This document shows, piece by piece, positions 20,794 through 31,115 of a stretch of 64,000 nucleotides of DNA (position 1 is the stretch's first letter; each line of letters begins with the position of its first letter). Under the pieces are notes generated by a model. It did no database searches. It worked only from the letters and a program-made list of their open reading frames with translations, and was not told where the DNA came from. Location of the stretch: the NCBI RefSeq assembly GCF_003013715.1, contig NC_072816.1, positions 186,001 through 250,000 of the forward strand, in the 5' to 3' direction. Source of the DNA: Candidozyma auris. Lineage: Eukaryota > Ascomycota > Pichiomycetes > Serinales > Metschnikowiaceae. The translations under genes were made by a program, and so were the position numbers.

Positions 20794-22821
20794 TCAATCA
20801 TCACGAACCCGCGTGAGTTTGATGCTGTTAAGATCCCGCCCAGTGCTCTGTGACGAGATAGTCGACGTTCGGCTACTGTCTGGTTTAGACCTCACCGACG
20901 ACATTGAATACGTTCTCTCGTCCCTTCCACCCCGACCATTGATGCTTTCCCGTGGTATCGTTACCACAAACGATTGCACCACTTGATCCTCAGGAACGGC
21001 ATCGTGAGATCGCTGGTGCACAAGCTTGATGGTGTCCAACAGGGTGCTAGTCTCGTCGCCTCCCGACTCAAACGGAGACGTTGGCCTTGAACGAATCATC
21101 GAGTCAGAGGCGTTGGCGTGACGGTAGAACCGTTCTCCTCTGCCGTGCGGATGCAGGGGCGTCTCTGAACTTCCGTTGCTAATAGCGGAGGAATGGATCA
21201 CGGAAGGCGTTGAAATGTTTCTTCGGAGCGAGCTGCGGCGTGAATTGATCTTTGGCGCGTCTGAGTTGGCTGGAGAAGTACTCACCAGTCCGTCAGCTGA
21301 TGTTTCTGTAAATGTCAGTATGGTTGTCGACGAGTTGACTCCATTTGAAGTCGTGCTGGTATTGCTGCGACGCCTAGTGATGCCGAGTGGCAGGAAGTGT
21401 AAAGAAGCGGAGCGAATTGGAGGTGACTGGATTGATGTCATTGACCTTCTGCGGCTTTCTGCGAGCCTACTTGTAGAAGGATGTTGTTCCACAATGGGGG
21501 ATGCAAACTGAGAGATTTGAGGGTTCAGTTCTGGAGAAGCAGAGAGCAGCGACTCGTCTGGAGTACTTTCCTTCACCAGCTCGGTGGCAGCAGCAGTAAG
21601 GCTATTGATGCTAGTGCGTCTTTTAGAGCCTCTCACTGAAGGAGATATAGTCACCGATTTCAATGAAGGAGTCTTCGGAAAATCAATCAGCAACGGGGTT
21701 ACTGGACTCGACATCTTGACGTTACTCTTGGAGCTGCCGCTCAGATTCGAGTGGGTATTCAATGCTAGTGGGGGAGGTGGCGGTTTGTAACCTTGCACAA
21801 TGGAGGTATTAGCTCTTCTACGAGCCGCCTTATCCAGAGGCGAAAAATGAGACGCATCGTTGCCTAGAGACGACAGATGAGTGCGTGTCTGCTTTGCGAC
21901 GCTTTCATCTTTCTCGGGCAGAATCGACGGCTTTGTTGCTTGAGAAATTGCTAGGGAAGATGAGTCAGGGGCAGTTAAAGAAGATGCTGAAGACTGACTG
22001 GATGGATGCAAAGATGAAGTGTCAAACTTAGCAGAACCTCCAGTTGGAGTGAATGCCAATACAGAGTCCCAATTATCTAGACGCAGCTTGAGAAGCATGC
22101 TCTCTTCCTCTATGGCTGCTTCCACCCACGACGTCCGATTTTCTTTATACAAGGTCTGGAGATCGAAGGATGCAGCGTAGTCTATAGCTTTAAAGCCATG
22201 GTTATTCCTGATATCCTCAAACTCCATTAGCTCAGCCAAAATGGCCTCTCTTGCTGGAACCAGGGACTGTCCCACTTCATGAAGCGACCTGAGGCATTTG
22301 GCCACAATGCACTTGACCAATTCCCGCAAGCCTGCCTTATCTCCGTAAGCAAAGCACAAATGGAGACAAGTGTCTCCATTTTTGTCGGTTAACTTCCAGT
22401 CAGCGCCAAACTCTAGTAGGAGCTTGAGACCATCAGTGAAGAAACATATACAGCAGTAGTGAAGGGGAGTTCTTTCGAGATCGCCACCCTTATGATTGAT
22501 CCAAGCGTGCCCAGAAAACTCCTGAAGCAAATAGTGTAATGTCTGTGAATGATGACGGAAAATGGGCATGTGGAGCACCGTCAAGTTATCGAAGGTCAAC
22601 ATATCCATATCTGAGGCAGCAAAAGCGCGTCTTTTTAGCGACATGAGGTGGAAACATACAAGGTAGTTGCCTTGGAACGCAGCATAATGCAAGTTGCACC
22701 ACCCTTTGTTTGTTGGATCCGTATTGAGCCAGAGCTCAGGAAACCTTGCTAGAAGTCGTTTTGTGATGGGCAAGTTGCCGTCGATGACAGCTTTTCGGAG
22801 CCGTTCGGGAGGGTCCCTCAT
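20794..22821 (-). CDS. AVO2: TORC2 subunit Avo2-like ankyrin protein
   Basis: A 675-aa protein. The first 200 residues hold about four ankyrin repeats: LRKAVIDGNLPITKRLL, GWCNLHYAAFQGNYLVC, RTPLHYCCICFFTDGLKLL and NGDTCLHLCFAYGDKAGL. The opening (RDPPERLRKAVIDGNL) parallels S. cerevisiae Avo2, a TORC2 component. The rest is long, serine/threonine-rich and probably disordered, with many RRxS-type sites (RRRSMTSI, RRRSNTST) that suggest basophilic kinase targets. The protein is about 250 residues longer than S. cerevisiae Avo2, the extra length being in the disordered tail. The frame is intact. Confidence 0.85.
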   Translation of the reverse strand: MRDPPERLRKAVIDGNLPITKRLLARFPELWLNTDPTNKGWCNLHYAAFQGNYLVCFHLMSLKRRAFAASDMDMLTFDNLTVLHMPIFRHHSQTLHYLLQEFSGHAWINHKGGDLERTPLHYCCICFFTDGLKLLLEFGADWKLTDKNGDTCLHLCFAYGDKAGLRELVKCIVAKCLRSLHEVGQSLVPAREAILAELMEFEDIRNNHGFKAIDYAASFDLQTLYKENRTSWVEAAIEEESMLLKLRLDNWDSVLAFTPTGGSAKFDTSSLHPSSQSSASSLTAPDSSSLAISQATKPSILPEKDESVAKQTRTHLSSLGNDASHFSPLDKAARRRANTSIVQGYKPPPPPLALNTHSNLSGSSKSNVKMSSPVTPLLIDFPKTPSLKSVTISPSVRGSKRRTSINSLTAAATELVKESTPDESLLSASPELNPQISQFASPIVEQHPSTSRLAESRRRSMTSIQSPPIRSASLHFLPLGITRRRSNTSTTSNGVNSSTTILTFTETSADGLVSTSPANSDAPKINSRRSSLRRNISTPSVIHSSAISNGSSETPLHPHGRGERFYRHANASDSMIRSRPTSPFESGGDETSTLLDTIKLVHQRSHDAVPEDQVVQSFVVTIPRESINGRGGRDERTYSMSSVRSKPDSSRTSTISSQSTGRDLNSIKLTRVRDD

Positions 22822-24272
22822 GCGATGCTAAAGTGAAAATCAGGTGCTGTTTGAGGGCTAGGCAGCAAAAAAAGTGTTCCGAAGAGTCCACTTTGATAAG
22901 GGAGTGAACGGTTGAGCTTGTAGGGGAGAGCACTCATGGCGCCTGTCTGCAGTACGTTGATCTAGGAAAGGGTGGAACAAGAGGTTGACCCGGACTGATG
23001 GATTGGTCAAGGATGCAGCAGAGCCCCCTATGTTTAAACCGTCTCCGATCCCCTCTCCATATTTTTTCTTCATCGCGTTCTTCTGTGCACTAGGGTGGAG
23101 TATTTTGATAGTGGCTGCGAAGGAGGGCAACTCGTTAAGGACAATAGAGTTTAATAGGAGTATTACATGGAGGAGCATCACAATTACTATTGTCGACACC
23201 AGTTTGTTTTTCACCATTGACGGGATTGGAGCCCCTCCTTATTCAAGTGTGGGCAAAAGTGGAGATATGCTGGTGAGAAAAAAAAAATAGGGCAATCCCT
23301 ACTCAATGAATGAATAATGGGCGTATACCCATTGAGGAATGTGGCTCATCGATTATGCAAATGTAATGAACTCGCAAAAAAAGCCTTTGATGCAATGTGC
23401 TGACGTTGGATGCCGAAGGTTCTGAGCCATTCGGAGAAAGATAGCAGCAAAGGGATTGTTCTTGAGACATGCATTTTACTTGAGCCATGCTTTAAAAGGG
23501 ATGCTTAAGTATGCGCAGCTGGAACCCAGCGCTTACAGGCGGGGTTCAGGGAGTGACGGGTGACTTTAAACGGGTCTGGCCCTCCTGGACCCTTGCGTGA
23601 GTCAGTAGGGATTGGGAAACAGTTGCATCTCCTTGAAGAGATGCGGGCAGGCGTTTGAATGATTCTCTGCGTCTATGTTTGATACAACTCCATGATTGTC
23701 GGCATAACGTCTTTTGTTTTGCATCATTGATGATTGTATTTTGATTGTCATGGTAGAACGGGAATATATCAATGGCCAATTGACTTTGAAACCTAGAAAA
23801 GTGAGACTAGTCGAAAATTGCAAGTTTCAAACTAAAACAGCAAATGCTACAACTATATCTTTCCGAGCTTATTTCTGAAAAGATTTGACGTGAAAACGTC
23901 TCTAAGCTGGTCGACAGTACAGTCTCCAGCGTGGTCGCTGACGTAAGTGTTGGAAATGCAGTGAGTGTACACGATAAACACGTTACAAACAATTGTCAAC
24001 ACCCGACGCAGGAGATTCGAAGATGTGGAGAGCATGGACAAACCCCTGGGAAGCTTTCATATTACTTCAGTTGCAGCTCAGAGATCATGTTCACTCTTCA
24101 TATTCACTCGCAGGTGTGATTTACGTCACCCTGCAAGCATACATTGGCACATGAACCACCTTCACGGGCTCAAAGTATGAGGGGGATCACACCTTGCAAG
24201 CAAAAGCTTGTGTGCAATTCTCAGCTCTCCCTTGCCTAGGGCCCTCTGAGCCTGCTACTTGTCGCACTACTT

Positions 24273-24289
24273 AAATGGTTGCAAAAAAA
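24273..24289 (-). promoter_or_regulatory. Recurrent motif, GCAACCAT variant
   Basis: Reads TTTTTTTGCAACCATTT on the minus strand, about 260 bases upstream of the plus-strand DUF2433 gene and pointing away from it. Confidence 0.35.
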
Positions 24290-24469
24290 GTAGTAACCAC
24301 TTGCATAAGCCGCATCAGTTGCCTCTACCGACCACCACAAGCAGAATGTAGCGGTAACAGCAGTTTCAGAAGTGACTGTCGGAGTCAAGTGACTCTTAGT
24401 TTCTGCTTATAAAAAATTTTATTTTTTAAAATCCTCCATGTTCTGTGAATTTGGGCCCCTTCTGGTGCA

Positions 24470-24476
24470 TCACGTG
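24470..24476 (+). promoter_or_regulatory. Cbf1-type E-box (TCACGTG)
   Basis: TCACGTG about 70 bases before the DUF2433 gene start. Confidence 0.45.
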
Positions 24477-24545
24477 CGATAACTACCACCACTACTACTA
24501 CCGTAGTGGTCGCACTAGCATATCTCAAACCATACCACTTTCTTC

Positions 24546-26003
24546 ATGAGACTTTTAGCTGTGAGCGATCTCCAGGGCAATTGGGCCGCTCTCGACCATA
24601 TTGTTGCTCAAAACCCAAACGTCGATGCCATAGTGCACACGGGAAATCTTGGGTTTTGGGACCTGAGCACCGTGGAATCAGCATCTGACGTCAACTACTT
24701 AAAGCAGATTGTCGCATTTCTGGAGGTTTTGCTCAAGGAGGTTGTTGCTGAACTCAATGATTTGCTGACCATCAATAGTGCTCAGGATTTGGGCACAACA
24801 AACTCGGTGTTGGCGGTGTTCAAGCTGAAACTCTTGCTGGAGACACCTATGGAGCACCTACAGCAGTATATGTCGGGACAGAGGAAGTTGCCATGTCCCC
24901 TTTACACGACCATTGGCCTGTTGGATGACCCGTACATCGTGGAACGATTTGTCAAGGGTGAATGGCGTATTCCCCACTTGCACATCCTCGACCACACCCA
25001 TAGCTACTTGCTTGAGCCTGAAAATTCAAACGCTCCGCCAATAAGACTTTACGGCATTGGGGGAAACTTGAACGTGCACAGTTTGTTTGATAGTGGGAAG
25101 CTCGGACTTGACTCTGTGGCAGGAAAAGTAGGTGATTTATGGATTACGTTAGCTCAGGTGGCTCAGCTATATGTTCACATGAAGCTGCGGCGAGAGAGTG
25201 CCATCAATGTCTTTGTGTCCCACTCTCCGGTGATGAAAAATCCGCTTATCGAGCACTTGGCGATCGTGACGGGCGCAGATTACACAATTTCCCAGGGGCT
25301 CCATTTCAGGTACCCCGTCTCAGGCAATGGAATGAGCTTTGTAGAGAGTATGGGTGGCCTGGCTGGCTACATTGAAAATTATCGGCTGAAATTCTCGAGA
25401 CTACGGATGATCTTGGGCGAGTTGTGGGTGATCATTAAGGAAGATGTGGCCAGAGTGTTGGATATGGCTGAGAACGCAGAGCTCAAAAGACTTATAGAGC
25501 TTGGGCTTTCTGTGTTCGATAAGATTCCCATAACCATCAATGATACCACAGAAAAAATCATTAGACTCACATTGTACGACGACGATGAAGATGAAGAAGA
25601 TATTGATACGAGCAAGCAGACGCTCAAAAAGATCAACGACATGTACTTTGCTGCATACTACAACTTGTGGCATTTCAATCTCTGTGACTATATGATACGA
25701 GAGGAGGAGGACGACGAAGAGGAGGAGTACAACGTGATGATCTTCAGGCTTAAAAAGAACGGGAACTTGGCATTAGAGCAGTGCCGGTCTCTGGGATTCA
25801 ATTTCAGTGACAATAAAAAGAACGAGTTGCCTGAAGAGGAGGCTCTTGATAGCTATGAAGAGTGCGATCCGGCGGAGGAGGCGCTTCGACGGACCAAGGA
25901 TTTACTAAATAGTACCTCTTTCAATGGGAACCGCAACCAGGGCCAAAGCAGCCTTCGAGGAGGTCTTCGAGGCGGGTTCCAGCCCCGATCCCGTGCAAGG
26001 TGA
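24546..26003 (+). CDS. Metallophosphatase-like protein (DUF2433)
   Basis: A 485-aa protein of the fungal DUF2433 family, which has a calcineurin-like fold. The start MRLLAVSDLQGNWAALD and IVHTGNLGFWD are the first two metal-site blocks. LHILDHTHSYLLE, IRLYGIGGNL, VFVSHSP and GADYTISQGLHFRYP are later family blocks. In the second block the usual GD reads GN, so a canonical metal-binding aspartate is missing and catalytic activity is doubtful. An acidic run (DDDEDEEDID, EEEDDEEEE) follows at about residues 345-395. The last 20 residues are RGG-type (LRGGLRGGFQPRSRAR), suggesting RNA contact or arginine methylation. The cellular role is not known to me. The frame is intact. Confidence 0.8.
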   Translation: MRLLAVSDLQGNWAALDHIVAQNPNVDAIVHTGNLGFWDLSTVESASDVNYLKQIVAFLEVLLKEVVAELNDLLTINSAQDLGTTNSVLAVFKLKLLLETPMEHLQQYMSGQRKLPCPLYTTIGLLDDPYIVERFVKGEWRIPHLHILDHTHSYLLEPENSNAPPIRLYGIGGNLNVHSLFDSGKLGLDSVAGKVGDLWITLAQVAQLYVHMKLRRESAINVFVSHSPVMKNPLIEHLAIVTGADYTISQGLHFRYPVSGNGMSFVESMGGLAGYIENYRLKFSRLRMILGELWVIIKEDVARVLDMAENAELKRLIELGLSVFDKIPITINDTTEKIIRLTLYDDDEDEEDIDTSKQTLKKINDMYFAAYYNLWHFNLCDYMIREEEDDEEEEYNVMIFRLKKNGNLALEQCRSLGFNFSDNKKNELPEEEALDSYEECDPAEEALRRTKDLLNSTSFNGNRNQGQSSLRGGLRGGFQPRSRAR

Positions 26004-26218
26004 GGCCGAGACAGCGGCACAACTTGAGACAAAATACAGCTATCAGGCTATGAAAATGTAATTCGTCTCAATCAACTTTATAGAGCTTTCAGATACTCGT
26101 GCCTGGGATAACCGGGCCCCTCTCCGTATTATTTCAAGATCCTCTACACTTGGCTTTCTTGATCTTATATTAATGTACATGCTGTTCAATGCTGATTTCA
26201 AACGGTTCCCTAATTTGT

Positions 26219-26377
26219 CTAGTGGTGGCCCTCGATGAAGTCGTTCTTGACTCTGTATGCGATCCAGAACCACATTGTGGCGCCAAGGAGCTTAGCGCCC
26301 CAGTACTGTTCAGGCTTGACGTGGGGTTTGGCCGCAGCGGCGTGGCGAACGAACTTGGCGATGTTGTGGGCAGCCAT
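26219..26377 (-). CDS. Small one-helix protein, probable complex I accessory subunit
   Basis: A 52-aa reading frame starting MAAHNIAKFVRHAAAAK, with one membrane helix, LLGATMWFWIAYRVK, and a histidine-rich end, IEGHH. The WFWxxYR block after a short basic N-terminus resembles the fungal NDUFB2-type subunit of NADH:ubiquinone oxidoreductase, an inner-membrane protein. Codon choice (GCC, AAG, CTC, TTC, ATC) is that of a well-expressed gene. It converges with the DUF2433 gene. The gene call is fairly safe. The subunit assignment is from memory of the motif and less certain. Confidence 0.65.
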   Translation of the reverse strand: MAAHNIAKFVRHAAAAKPHVKPEQYWGAKLLGATMWFWIAYRVKNDFIEGHH

Positions 26378-26890
26378 TTGTTGGAAGCTTTTGATGGTGG
26401 TGTTAATTTATTTCACTGCGATATGGTTGGTGGAGGGCACGTGCTTGTGTGCAGGATACCTTCTTCAAGGTGTAGCAAGCACCTCTGTGAAATATATCAT
26501 GCAGCATAGTGAAAAACAGAGTTCTGTTGAGCTCAGATATTTGACTCTATCGTTTACTTCTTCCAAGATATGATTCTGAAACTCATGGAGAGATGTTTAC
26601 GAAATGCGTATATGCAGTCCAATAATTACTACGAAGAAACACATCTTGGTAGCAGTTTCAAGGCAGCGACCCAGTATATGAATATCAAAAGACCCGCTGG
26701 AGGCTTCGTTTGGAGCCTGTGTAGCCGCTATCGACTGGAAGACCCCAGCATGCAAAGCGTAAGGAGCTTTCTTGAGATGGTGTAGGTGAAGAAAAAAGCG
26801 TAGAAGACAAAAAGGAAGAAACAAAGAAAGCGCAACCATGTCATGTGTCAAAAGATTTTGAAGCAGCGACTTCTTCTCAAAAACTTCTTC
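26378..26890. other. Promoter region of the small complex I-like gene
   Basis: About 510 bases without a supportable gene. A GCACGTG E-box lies at about 26437-26443, some 60 bases before the start codon on the minus strand. Confidence 0.5.
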
Positions 26891-27043
26891 TTAAAAGGTC
26901 TCAACGTCGTCAAAGTCAACCAGGCCTCCAACATCCTCGGTAGACCCCAAAAACTGTCCAATCACGGCCCTCAACGCAATGTAGCTGTAGCTGTTGCAAT
27001 GGCAACATGCGCTGGCGAAGCTAACAATTGGCGATCCTAGCAT
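26891..27043 (-). CDS. Possible 50-aa protein, unrecognised
   Basis: An ATG-to-TAA frame of 50 codons beginning MLGSPIVSFASACCHCN and ending GLVDFDDVETF. It has a short hydrophobic, cysteine-rich start (CCHC spacing), a possible helix YIALRAVIGQFLG and an acidic tail. The frame stays open upstream of the ATG (through CLTQACAGVKHSIGVN) back to a TGA, so the first exon or true start could lie further upstream. The composition looks coding rather than random, but I know no family for it. Confidence 0.4.
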   Translation of the reverse strand: MLGSPIVSFASACCHCNSYSYIALRAVIGQFLGSTEDVGGLVDFDDVETF

Positions 27044-30000
27044 GTTCACCCCAATACTGTGCTTGACACCGGCACACGCTTGTGTCAGGCACTTATACCC
27101 AGTTCAGACGGAATGATAACAGATTTTCCGATCAGCAAGGCGCGAAGCTTCGCTTGTGGATCTGCAAGCACGAGTCTCTGAGAGAGCCAAGAGAGCCCGA
27201 TGGTGATAGTCGGTTATTGTAGGTGATAGCAGGTGATGATATTTGGTGGAAGCTTGCAAAGCTTGATGGGTTTGATCCCCGGCGCTGTCTCCTACATTAG
27301 TCTATTGTAGAAGGTGCTCGTATATTCCAGCCTGGCCCAGCGGCTCCAGCACAATGTCATTGTTGAAGCGCTTTCCGTTGGCATTGTTGGCTGGGAGCAC
27401 GGCGGTCGAGCAAATGAGGCAGGAAGGCACCTTTTAACGGAAGGACTGGCGGAAAAGCGACAATGGGGATTGGCAGGGGGCGTTCCTTATTGTGGTACCT
27501 CACAAGGGCCGACTTTGAAGGTGGATTTGTGGTTGTTTTGTGGTTGATTCTAGTGTTTTTGTGGAGGTTAAGTGATTCTATTGCTCTTGTGGGAAGACTG
27601 CTCGGTATCGGTAGAGGCAGAAAGTCACAGGATTCTGTTTGATGAGAGATTCAGCCCAGGCGTTGGTTGCTTGCACCGGTGATTTACAAGGGCCCACGAA
27701 TTCTCATAATTGTGACTCTGATGATCTCCTCAAAGGCGTGCAATAATACTATTTCAGGACACCAACTACCAAGTTCTCAAAACAAAAGTTGTGTCTTCAG
27801 GTTCCCGTAGCTGGCCCTCGGCTGTGTAAATGCTTGCACAGCTACACATGGAGGCATTCTTCACAAAGAAACTACGGTCCCTGGCAATGGGGCTTTGAAT
27901 GGAGAGATCTCCTTGACAAATAAGCTTCGATCGGCACCATAATGTCAGGGAACCTTCAGAATCCTTCCTTGACGCTTTGACAAAGTGGCGGTAGTTTTGA
28001 CAAAGATACCCTCGAGGGAATATTGGAAAGAGAAGAAAATAGAAGAAAAAAAAATAAAAAAAAATAAAAAAAACAAAGAAAAAAAAGATAGACTTATAGA
28101 TGATTCTAAAGAAGATGGAGCGTTCTTCTTTTGAGACCACCACCATCTACGCAAGCACCACAAAGGGCCCTCACCAAACATATTAGCTCAAAATAGCTCC
28201 ATGGTCTACCTTCCACGCCTAACTATGACACTTCACTAGCAGCTACCGACTTGGCTGACTTCCATGCGCCCACTTGTCATCTACAATGCCCAGATGTTCA
28301 GAAGTCAGCTTGTCTTCCCCATCGCGAAGGAATGTCAATGACTGAAAGCCTCAATCACCGGGATCTTCTGAAACATTATTCCTTTTTTTCACCCCCCTGC
28401 TTCAGCGGGAGCTGCGAGTCGGGCTAAGAAATCACACCTACACTCATCTCCCTTGAGACTGTGCATTGACGAAAGTGACTGGGTGACTTTCTCCATCCCT
28501 GCTTTCGTTCCTCTGCGCAAGACTCCAATTCGCCCGCCTGTGCCGAGAAACTTTGCCCAAAGAAGCATTGTACTTGGGCGACAAGGCTTTAGGGTGAAGT
28601 GTCCCGCCCGAGAAGAAAAGAGACGTAATATTCATCGTGCAAGAATAAGAAGGTGGGACCGCCCACATTGCTCGGGGTTGCTATTCTTAGCCAGGTGAAA
28701 TAGCGGGCCGCCGGCGGCTTGGGCGGGCAACTTTTGGGTGTCACGCGGAGGAATGAAAGAAGGCGGAATTTCGCCGGCAGCTATACGAATGTGATTGGAA
28801 TGAGTTTAGGTGGGATAAGTATGGGAGGTGGAGAGAAGAAGCCTGAGTGTGCAACCTTCTTGTCTCAAGTCTAAAACGTCACTTCATTGTTCTCGGCTTG
28901 ACAACAATACCACCAGCCTGCACACGGTGCCCGTACGACCTCGAGAGCCCCACGCGTCCACGCGCGGACGGCATGGAGGCCGCACCCTGCTGCACGGCGA
29001 CGCATGAACCCCCCCAGCGCCCTGAGACCACCTGCGGCATTTCAAGCACACCGGCGCACATCCATCTCTAGTGCTTGGCCCGTGTGCAGTAGTGCAGCGT
29101 GGTGCATGGGGCGCGGGCTTGCAACCCAGCCAGGCGACGACCCACTCGACTTTTTTATCCACAATCATCGAAACTCGTATACAAGCACTCAAAGAGACGA
29201 TGAATCAAACATAAAAATCACCTTCTATAAATTACCTGTAATATTTCACAATGCCTTCTGGTGTCTCTCGATCCCCCTAGACTTCGGCACGTACGTAAGC
29301 TTATACTCAGATCCCCTTAAAAAATGTCTTTGGCATTCCTGTCGTTTAAAAGCCTCTTCATGGTGTAAGCGAAATCGCTCTCATTTGAAGAAATTTCAAC
29401 AACCTCTGGCATTTACGATTGAATGATGGAAACTGGTCGAATACCGAAACGAATGAGTCTTTGAAGTTTTCTCAAAAATCCACGTCAAATGAAAGATTGA
29501 GTAAACAACATAGAAAATCAAATTGGACCATTTGAAACAACGAAATCGTCAACCAGCAAAAATCCCATCAAAAACTCTCCAACCACACTGTCTTTTCATG
29601 GGTTGTAGCGGGCCCAAACAGCGCTCAGAATAATTCGCTTCTTCTCTCTCTTCGCATCTCAAATCTAAAATGGCCAAAGAATTTTTTAAAAATTTTTTGT
29701 GTTAGCGGCATTTCAGTTTCGAAAGAAAGTCAGCCGATCAGATTCATCACAAGACCATAAAAACACAAAAAACGCCCTCTGAATGTGCAAAAGGCAGCCT
29801 TGTTTGCCCTCTACACTCTGGAAGATCGCCCACCACAATACTCCCATGACCAATTCACTAACATCCACAAACAATTTCGAGCTCCATATTTCATTGTGAG
29901 ATTCATCCCCTCCAGGCTTTGTGGTACTCCAACAAGCATTCCATAATCATTCCAGAAGCATTCTCAAGCTCTTCTACAATCATTCCACAATCATTCCACA

Positions 30001-31115
30001 ATCATTCCACGAGTATCTCCAATAATTCCACAAGCATTTCACAATCTCCCGTATTCGTTCCGCCCTCGTTTCCGCCGTCGATCCCTATGTTACTCGAGTA
30101 CATTGTTTTTCAAGTCGTGGTTGTGTTACAAGACGCCTTCATACTGGCCAGCCGGCCGAGTCACTTTAGTATTTGACATTTGGTTGCATTTGGTGCTTGA
30201 AATTTGAGATGTGCTCTAGGTTAGCGATTCTAAACCATCAGCAGTGAGCTAAAGTCGTGGGATTTCCTTACTCGTTTGGGGAAAAAGGTGCTGGCGGTCC
30301 CGTGCCTACGTAGATGCTATTCAATGATTTGCTTGGGATTGTTTTGGAGGGTGACAATCGAACATGCCTCATTCAGGAAACTCCACCCGCCTCACAATAT
30401 GGGGATTTTCATGGAACCGCCATTTTCAGTGCTAGCCGAATTTTTGACTTGTCAACCTTTCAATTAACGGGCAACGAAGGGTGGGTCTGAGCTTGCTTGA
30501 CCGTCGGCCTCCCCCCACAGGTGGCTCTAGGAAAAGTGTCTAATATCAAGGGAATTGGGAGGAACAAGCTTGTAATATTTTCCAGGGCGTGGATTCGGCA
30601 ACAAGGTTAATTGAATGGTCATGTGAACGTGAAATTCTGCGATTGTGGTGAAGATTACAAAGATTAAAATTCGAATCCAAGCTCTAGATAGATGAAATAC
30701 TCAATGTCTGCCTGAGGACTTCCTAAGATAAGATCCTCACATGTCTTCAAACACATAATTCAGAGGAGCTTAAATAATGCAAACAAACCGACTCTAACTC
30801 CTACAGACGTTTTCCTCCGCTCGTATGGGATTCATTATCTATAAATATGAAGCAAGAGTGCTGGGTCCAACGAGTGCAGTTGCAGCCAGCGGCAGATGCC
30901 ACAAATCAAGACACTTTGCGTTGCGCAACCAGACAGTGGCCAGTCCTCGGATGAAACCCCGTCAGGACCCGAAAGTCTCTTGGAAATAAGGTGGGGGCAA
31001 GGGCAAACCCTTATGGGACCCCCCAGCATATTGTACAAAGTTTTGTAGGCAAAACTAATTTTGTTGGCAAGAAACGTAAGCATTAGCGTAGCTACAGCGC
31101 CAGCTATACCTTCAG
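27044..31115. other. Gene-poor region downstream of the zinc-finger gene
   Basis: About 4.1 kb with no supportable gene. Contents: an A-rich low-complexity block at about 28030-28090, a GC-rich block at about 28905-29120 with short inverted repeats, a tandem CATTCC array at about 29937-30050, and many short meaningless frames. No tRNA or snRNA could be recognised. A non-coding RNA cannot be excluded by eye. Confidence 0.5.
29937..30050 (+). repeat. Degenerate 11-bp tandem array with CATTCC cores
   Basis: Three exact copies of ACAATCATTCC in tandem (about 29988-30020) lie within a longer decayed array that includes GCATTCC, TCATTCC and GCATTCT. At least six CATTCC/CATTCT cores fall in about 85 bases on one strand. 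CATTCC/T is the core of TEA/ATTS-domain sites (Tec1 in yeasts). Whether this is a binding array or only a minisatellite is unknown. Confidence 0.6.

Larger units (their letters stand above)
22822..24545. other. Divergent intergenic region, AVO2 / DUF2433 gene
   Basis: About 1.7 kb. Overlapping open frames at 22858-23217 (minus) and 22985-23290 (plus) each contain a hydrophobic stretch, but neither resembles a known protein and they compete for the same DNA. I do not call them. GCAGCCA-like sequences occur on the minus strand at about 23112 and in degenerate form at about 22862, both pointing toward AVO2. Confidence 0.5.

Noticed and set aside
22858..23290. Two overlapping frames with hydrophobic stretches on opposite strands
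   Set aside because: They are mutually exclusive and resemble no family. One contains a copy of the recurrent motif, so the DNA is more likely promoter.
28030..28095. A-rich block as a retroelement tail
   Set aside because: No coding remnant, target duplication or repeat ends are visible nearby. It looks like simple low-complexity DNA.
30655..30685. ATTCGAATCC resembling a tRNA B-box
   Set aside because: No A-box, acceptor stem or cloverleaf can be drawn around it. The same holds for GGTTCGGACC on the minus strand near 41117.
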